A DNA stretch of 64,000 nt, taken from contig NZ_JOAX01000004.1 in NCBI RefSeq assembly GCF_000720485.1, positions 248,001 through 312,000 of the forward strand, in the 5' to 3' direction. The stretch comes from Streptomyces ochraceiscleroticus (lineage in GTDB: Bacteria; Actinomycetota; Actinomycetes; Streptomycetales; Streptomycetaceae). Below the pieces are notes generated by a model, which saw only the letters and a list, made by a program, of their open reading frames with translations, had not been told where the DNA came from and did no database searches. A program made the translations under genes and the position numbers. The first letter of the stretch is position 1. Each line of letters starts with the position of its first letter. Below are positions 59,646 through 64,000 of the stretch, piece after piece.

Positions 59646-60821
59646 ATGCTCTCCCCCGCTTCGGCTGCCACCATCCGCGCCACCCTGCCCGCCGTCGGCG
59701 CGGCCATCGGAGACATCACCGAGCGGTTCTACGACCGGCTCTTCACCGCCCACCCGGAACTGCTGCGGGACCTGTTCAACCGCGGCAACCAGGCGGCCGG
59801 GACCCAGCGGCAGGCCCTCGCGGGCGCCATCGCCGCCTTCGCCACCGGCCTCGTGGAACACCCCGAACAGCGCCCGGACGCCATGCTCGAGCGCATCGCG
59901 CACAAGCACGCCTCCCTCGGCGTCACCCCCGGCCAGTACGAGGTCGTGCACACCCACCTCTTCGCCGCCATCGTCGAGGTACTGGGTGACGCGGTCACCG
60001 AAGAGGTCGCCGCCGCGTGGGACGAGGTCTACTGGCTCATGGCCAACGGCCTCATCGCCATCGAGGCCCGGCTGTACGCCCAGCACGGCGTGCTGCTCGG
60101 CGACACCTGGCGGCCCTGGGTGGTCACCGAGCGCACCCAGGAGACCGCTGACGTCGTCACCTTCCGCCTCCGCCCGGCCGACGGCGGCCCGCTGCCGACC
60201 GCACGCGCCGGCCAGTACGTCTCGGTACGCGTCCCGCTCGAGGACGGCGCCCGCCAGATCCGTCAGTACAGCCTCTCCGGCGCCCCCGGCAAGGAGACCC
60301 GCACCATCACCGTCAAGCGCGACGGCGAGGTCTCGGCCCACCTCCACGACCACGTGCGCGAGGGCGACCGGCTCGATGTGTCCGCCCCCTACGGCGACCT
60401 CGTGCTGCCCGACACCCGGACCCCGCTGCTCCTCGCGTCCGCCGGGATCGGTGTCACCCCGATGCTGGCCATGCTCGACCACCTCGCGGAGACCGACTAC
60501 GCCGCCCCCGTGACCGTGGTGCACGGCGACCGCTCCCCCGCCGACCACGCCCTGCGCACCGAACAGCGGGCACTGGCCGGCAAGCTGACGGACAGCGCGG
60601 TGCACTTCTGGTACGAGAACACCGAGGACGCCGAGCAGGGCGACCGCGCCGGCCTGGTGGACCTCGCCGACGTGGCCCTGCCGGAAGGGGTGCAGGCTTA
60701 CCTGTGCGGTCCGCTGCCCTTCATGCGGGCCGTGCGCACCCAGCTCCTGGAGCGCGGGGTGCCCGCCGCGGCGATTCACTACGAGGTCTTCGGCCCCGAC
60801 CTGTGGCTGGCGACCGCCTGA
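59646..60821 (+). CDS. hmp: flavohemoglobin, nitric oxide dioxygenase
   Basis: A 391-residue flavohemoprotein of normal length. The globin domain (1-140) has FYDRLFTAHPELLRDLFNRG and the proximal heme His H88 in IAHKHASLGV. The FAD domain shows RQYSLSGAP and the NAD(P)H domain has LLASAGIGVTPML and YLCGPLPFM. It oxidises NO to nitrate using O2 and NAD(P)H in the cytosol. The NsrR-type gene lies 147 bases upstream with a matching box, so expression should be NO-inducible. ATG 59646 begins the known MLSxxSxxxIRATLP N-terminus. The convergent sulfatase begins 33 bases after the stop. Confidence 0.95.
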   Translation: MLSPASAATIRATLPAVGAAIGDITERFYDRLFTAHPELLRDLFNRGNQAAGTQRQALAGAIAAFATGLVEHPEQRPDAMLERIAHKHASLGVTPGQYEVVHTHLFAAIVEVLGDAVTEEVAAAWDEVYWLMANGLIAIEARLYAQHGVLLGDTWRPWVVTERTQETADVVTFRLRPADGGPLPTARAGQYVSVRVPLEDGARQIRQYSLSGAPGKETRTITVKRDGEVSAHLHDHVREGDRLDVSAPYGDLVLPDTRTPLLLASAGIGVTPMLAMLDHLAETDYAAPVTVVHGDRSPADHALRTEQRALAGKLTDSAVHFWYENTEDAEQGDRAGLVDLADVALPEGVQAYLCGPLPFMRAVRTQLLERGVPAAAIHYEVFGPDLWLATA

Positions 60822-60834
60822 GCCACCCCGCGTC

Positions 60835-60849
60835 CCGGTGCCGTACCGG
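60835..60849. terminator. short hairpin between hmp and sulfatase
   Basis: CCGGT-GCCGT-ACCGG is a 5-bp stem in the 33-bp gap between two convergent genes. It is small but the only candidate for termination here. Confidence 0.35.
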
Positions 60850-60854
60850 AGTGG

Positions 60855-63173
60855 TCACTCGAAGGCGGCGGCCGCCTCCCGCAGGGTTTTCGCCACTGTC
60901 TCCGGCGCGTCCGGGCCCGGCGCGCCGGGGCGGTAGGTCACCGAGTGCAGCCGGCCGTCGTAGCGGAAGGCGCGGTGGCGCTCGTGGAGCGGCCAGGAGA
61001 CCGGTGATTTGCGGTCGATGCCGACGCTGATGCCCTGGAACGGTGCCATGCCGATGAGCTGGTGCACACTGCCCGGCACCGGCCGCTCCGCGCCGTCCAC
61101 GGTGAGCGAGAAACGCCAGCGCAGTCCCTCCTCGGCGGTGGCGGTGAGCAGGATGTCGCGGGTGCCGGGCGGTAGCGGCCCGGCATCCGTCTCGTGCAGC
61201 CGGCCGTACTCGTTGTAGGCGAAGTACAGCCGGCCGTCCTCGACGTAGAGGCTGTAGCCGCCGCCCTGGTCACCGTGCGAGACGAGAACGCCCTGGTCGC
61301 CGTCGGCGTACGACTCCAGGCGCACGGCGATCTCGAAGGAGCGGAAGGCGATCAGCCGGGAGGAGCGGTAGCGCTCCAGCTCGGGGGTGCCGGGCAGCAG
61401 CCGCAGCTCGCGGGTGTAGCGCTCGTCGGCGGGGTGGCGGTGGGCGAGCGCGCCACTGCCGTCGGGGAGCGGGAAGACACCGTTGCGCCAGGCGGCCTCC
61501 TCCCATGCGGCCGCCAACTCCTTTACAAGGTCCGGCCGTTGACCGGCCAGGTCATGGATCTCGGTGGGGTCGGTGCGAAGGTCGTACAGGGCCCACTCGG
61601 CGTCGTCATAGGGGGTGCCGGGGCGGTGCAGGGTGACCAGTTTGTGGCCGTCGCGGTAGTAGCTGCGGTTCCCGGTCATCTCGCAGTACTGCTCGGGGTG
61701 GGTGGAGCCGGCGGCCGGGTCGGCGAGGACCGGGGCGAAGCTCGCTCCGTCCACCTCCTGCAGGGGCACCCCGCGACGCTCGTCCGGGCGCGGGGTACCG
61801 GCGAGTTCGAGGAGGGTGGGGGTGATGTCCGTGACGTACTGGTACTGGGTGCGCAGCCCCCGTGCGAGGCGGCCGTCGCGGACGCCGCGCGGCCAGGACA
61901 GCACGAACGGTACGCGCACCCCGCCCGCGTAGGTGTGTCCCTTGTACAGGCGGAAGGGCGTGTTGGAGGCCATCCCCCAGCCTCGGGGATAGTGCACGAG
62001 GCTGCGCGGGCCGCCGATGAGGTCCGGGTCGCGGTCGACGTCCGGCTCCCAGTCGCCGGGCAGCCGCGGGTGGTGCACGAAGCGGCTGAAGTAGGAGCGG
62101 GTGCCCTCCGCGCCGCCCTCGCCGGTGCCGCCGTTGTCGGAGGTGAAGACGATGACGGTGTTGTCGAGTTCGCCGAGGGCTTCGAGGGTGGCGGTGAGGC
62201 GGCCGAGGTTCTGGTCGATGTTGTCGACCATCGCCGCGTACACCTCCATGTAGCGGGCGTAGCGGCGCTGTTCGTCCGCCGTGAGGGAGTCCCAGGCGGG
62301 TACGTCGAGTCCGGCCTCGCTGTTGCGGTCGGGCAGTGCGGTGCCGGGCGGGAAGAGGCCGGCTGCGATCTGGGCGGCGAAGCGCTGGTCGCGCAGTGCG
62401 TCCCAGCCCTCGTCGTAGCGGCCGCGGTGGCGGGCGATGTCCTCCTCCTTGGCCTGGAGGGGGCCGTGCACGGCGTTGTGCGCGAGGTAGAGGAAGAAGG
62501 GTTTGTCGGGGTCGTGGGCGCGCAGGCCCTTGATCATGGAGAGGGCCTGGTCGGTGAGGTCATCGGTGTAGTAGTAGCCCTCGGGCAGCTCGTCGATGTC
62601 GAGGGGGCTGTTGTCACGGACGAGCTGGTGCGGGTGGAAGAGGCTGGTCAGGCCCTCCAGGACGCCGTAGTAGCGGTCGAAGCCCTTCTGCAGCGGCCAG
62701 TTGGCGCGGTCGTCGGCGGCGTTGGAGGCCGAGTCGCGTACGAGATGCCACTTGCCGACGGCGTAAGTGGCGTAACCCTGGTCGTGCAGGAGTTCCGCGA
62801 GGGTGGGGATGTCCTCGGCGATCGTCATGCCGTAGCCGGGAAAGCCGGGGTCGGAGTTGGCCACGTGCGCGTAGCCGACGCGGTGCGGGTTGAGCCCGGT
62901 GAGGAGGGCGGCGCGGGCCGGGGAGCACAGCGGCATGGTGTGGTAGTTGGAGAGCCGTACGCCCTGGTCGGCGAGGTCGTCCAGGGTGGGAGTGGGGATT
63001 TCCGAGCCGAAGGGGCCGATGTCGCTGTAGCCCATGTCGTCGACAAGCACCACGACGATGTTGGGTGCGCCGGCGGGAGCGGTGCGACGTGCGGGCCAGG
63101 CGGGCTCGGACGCGGCGAAGGTGCGGGCGATGTGGCCGGGGAAGTCTTCGTAGGGGTCTCGGCGGGTGGTCAC
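60855..63173 (-). CDS. arylsulfatase, type I (formylglycine) sulfatase
   Basis: A 772-residue sulfatase. The N-terminal domain holds metal-binding D45/D46 in VVLVDDMGYSD and the C83-S-P-A-R87 motif, whose Cys is converted to formylglycine. A GKWHL motif (YAVGKWHLVRD) and FTSDNGG follow, all diagnostic of the alkaline-phosphatase-like sulfatase family. The last 150 residues are a beta-rich extension, as in large arylsulfatases. There is no signal peptide, so it acts in the cytosol or leaves by another route. ATG 63173 overlaps the stop of the upstream sulfatase by four bases, so the two are co-translated. Confidence 0.92.
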   Translation of the reverse strand: MTTRRDPYEDFPGHIARTFAASEPAWPARRTAPAGAPNIVVVLVDDMGYSDIGPFGSEIPTPTLDDLADQGVRLSNYHTMPLCSPARAALLTGLNPHRVGYAHVANSDPGFPGYGMTIAEDIPTLAELLHDQGYATYAVGKWHLVRDSASNAADDRANWPLQKGFDRYYGVLEGLTSLFHPHQLVRDNSPLDIDELPEGYYYTDDLTDQALSMIKGLRAHDPDKPFFLYLAHNAVHGPLQAKEEDIARHRGRYDEGWDALRDQRFAAQIAAGLFPPGTALPDRNSEAGLDVPAWDSLTADEQRRYARYMEVYAAMVDNIDQNLGRLTATLEALGELDNTVIVFTSDNGGTGEGGAEGTRSYFSRFVHHPRLPGDWEPDVDRDPDLIGGPRSLVHYPRGWGMASNTPFRLYKGHTYAGGVRVPFVLSWPRGVRDGRLARGLRTQYQYVTDITPTLLELAGTPRPDERRGVPLQEVDGASFAPVLADPAAGSTHPEQYCEMTGNRSYYRDGHKLVTLHRPGTPYDDAEWALYDLRTDPTEIHDLAGQRPDLVKELAAAWEEAAWRNGVFPLPDGSGALAHRHPADERYTRELRLLPGTPELERYRSSRLIAFRSFEIAVRLESYADGDQGVLVSHGDQGGGYSLYVEDGRLYFAYNEYGRLHETDAGPLPPGTRDILLTATAEEGLRWRFSLTVDGAERPVPGSVHQLIGMAPFQGISVGIDRKSPVSWPLHERHRAFRYDGRLHSVTYRPGAPGPDAPETVAKTLREAAAAFE

Positions 63174-64000
63174 GGTGCGGGGATCTCCTGGGCGTGGGCC
63201 GGATACAGGCGGGCGAGTTCTTCGGCCAGCGCGGTGAGCTGGTCGGGGGCGGGGTGGCCGGTGACGGCGGCGAGCTGCAGCAGGGAGCCGCCGCCGCGTA
63301 CGGTCAGCAGCTCGGTGTCGAGGAAGCCGGGCAGCAGCCTGCGCACCGCCTCGACGGCCGCCGGTGCGGACAACAGCTCCACCAGCGGGGTACGGAGGTT
63401 CAGCCGCCCCTCGGGGAACTGGTCGGAGCGCGGTGCCGGCAGCCGGGCGGCGTCGGCACGCTCGCGTTGCGCGGTGACCAGCAGGTCCTTCTCGGCGACC
63501 TCGGCCGGGTCTCGCGGTACACCGAGCCGCTCGTACTGGTCGTCGGGCGCGTCCCCCGCGCGCAGTTGCTCGACCAGGAGCCGCAGCATCCGCAGCTCGA
63601 CCTCGTCGTCCGCGAGGGGGTGCTCCTGCCTGGGGTCGGTCTCCAGGTCGAAGAGGAGGGTGCCGAAGCGGGCCGGGCCCAGCAGCGGTGAGGTGCGGGC
63701 CTCGACACGGAGGGTGCGCACTCCCTTGGTGAAGGGGAACGGCTCGGCGAGGCGGATGTCGGAGAGTTCCTCGGGCGAGAAGCGGCCGCGGATGTGGGTG
63801 GGCATGAGGGTGTGCTCGTACAGCGGCTTATTGGTGTCGTCGTGGCAGGCGCGCATGTAGACGTAACGGCCGTCGGTGATGTTGACATGGCCGCCGAACA
63901 TGCCGAACAGCGCTGATTCGCGCGGCAGTTGACTTGTCAGCGCCTCGCCGAGGGGGCGTCCCTGCATGTCGGGGGTGGGCGGGACGCCGAAGTACTCCAG
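63170..64000 (-). CDS. second sulfatase, partial (C-terminal part in window)
   Basis: The reverse strand frame is open to the right edge of the window. The visible 276 residues are the C-terminal part of a sulfatase-family protein, with LEYFGVPPTPDMQGRPLGEAL and then GMFGGHVNITDGRYVYMRA and LFDLETDPRQEHPLADDEVE, the closing segment of many sulfatases. The N-terminal catalytic part with the Cys/Ser-x-Pro-x-Arg motif lies beyond position 64000. Its stop overlaps the start of the downstream sulfatase (ATGA), forming an operon of at least two sulfatases. The substrate specificity cannot be judged from this end alone. Confidence 0.85.
   Translation of the reverse strand: MEYFGVPPTPDMQGRPLGEALTSQLPRESALFGMFGGHVNITDGRYVYMRACHDDTNKPLYEHTLMPTHIRGRFSPEELSDIRLAEPFPFTKGVRTLRVEARTSPLLGPARFGTLLFDLETDPRQEHPLADDEVELRMLRLLVEQLRAGDAPDDQYERLGVPRDPAEVAEKDLLVTAQRERADAARLPAPRSDQFPEGRLNLRTPLVELLSAPAAVEAVRRLLPGFLDTELLTVRGGGSLLQLAAVTGHPAPDQLTALAEELARLYPAHAQEIPAP

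Noticed and set aside
61194..63860. 888-codon plus-strand frame opposite the sulfatases
   Set aside because: Shadow of the sulfatase codon bias; no motif, and the sulfatase motifs are on the other strand.
1..64000. CRISPR array, rRNA operon or prophage
   Set aside because: No regularly spaced identical repeats with unique spacers, no rRNA sequence and no phage structural or integrase gene was seen.

Overview
The window looks like part of a Streptomyces chromosome or that of a close relative. The evidence is very high GC with G/C at third codon positions, frequent GTG starts, four-base ATGA/GTGA gene overlaps, lipoproteins with actinobacterial lipoboxes, and families typical of the group: AfsR-like NB-ARC/TPR regulators, MmyB-type XRE regulators, DIP1984, FUSC and NsrR/Hmp. 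There are no rRNA, tRNA or core replication genes. The many transporters, regulators, degradative enzymes and decayed genes suggest an accessory, possibly arm-located, region. The species cannot be fixed from the sequence alone.

Layout. 1-3.2 kb: a hydrolase remnant, an NB-ARC/TPR regulator carrying an in-frame palindromic repeat, and an ISAzo13-type transposase remnant. 3.3-7.0 kb: a GntR regulon (GntR, MHS-family transporter plus nitrilase-family amidase, divergent DUF2848 protein) tied together by a shared operator. 7.2-17.8 kb: a LysR regulator, a cysteine-containing leader peptide and a tightly coupled nine-gene organosulfur operon (hydrolase, two-domain rhodanese, ABC permease, ATPase, two binding lipoproteins, SsuD-like monooxygenase, DszC/SfnB-like flavoenzyme, GlcD-like oxidase). 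17.8-19.9 kb: a frameshifted SDR gene divergent from an XRE regulator. 20.2-24.3 kb: a three-gene TPR-CHAT protease operon lying between two 41-bp direct repeats exactly 4,000 bp apart, next to a broken IS5-type transposase. This is the best candidate for an undescribed conflict or cell-death system.

24.7-36.4 kb: plant-glycoside utilisation. A TetR regulator is divergent from an alpha-L-rhamnosidase and a sugar-type MFS. A LacI regulator is divergent from a CUT1 sugar ABC importer whose last gene is a GH3 beta-glucosidase. 36.4-43.2 kb: small conserved genes (DIP1984, FUSC exporter, nitrobindin-like FABP, DUF4190 and a 51-aa membrane protein) followed by a patch of decay (MFS, XRE and aldo/keto-reductase remnants). 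43.2-50.0 kb: an acyl-CoA-dehydrogenase-type flavin monooxygenase divergent from an SDR, a SpoIIE-type phosphatase, a second NB-ARC/TPR regulator paralogous to the first, and a secreted pectate lyase.

50.2-54.6 kb: an AurF-like di-iron oxygenase with a fused ferredoxin/FprB reductase, then a secreted type-B carboxylesterase. 54.7-57.7 kb: two convergent MFS genes. 57.8-60.8 kb: a beta-propeller lipoprotein, an NsrR-type nitric-oxide sensor and a flavohemoglobin, with related NsrR-like boxes before the last two. 60.9-64.0 kb: two overlapping sulfatase genes, the second running off the window. Recurring themes are scavenging of organic sulfur, use of plant polymers and glycosides, and local regulators next to their targets. 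All functions are read from sequence motifs; no search was run.
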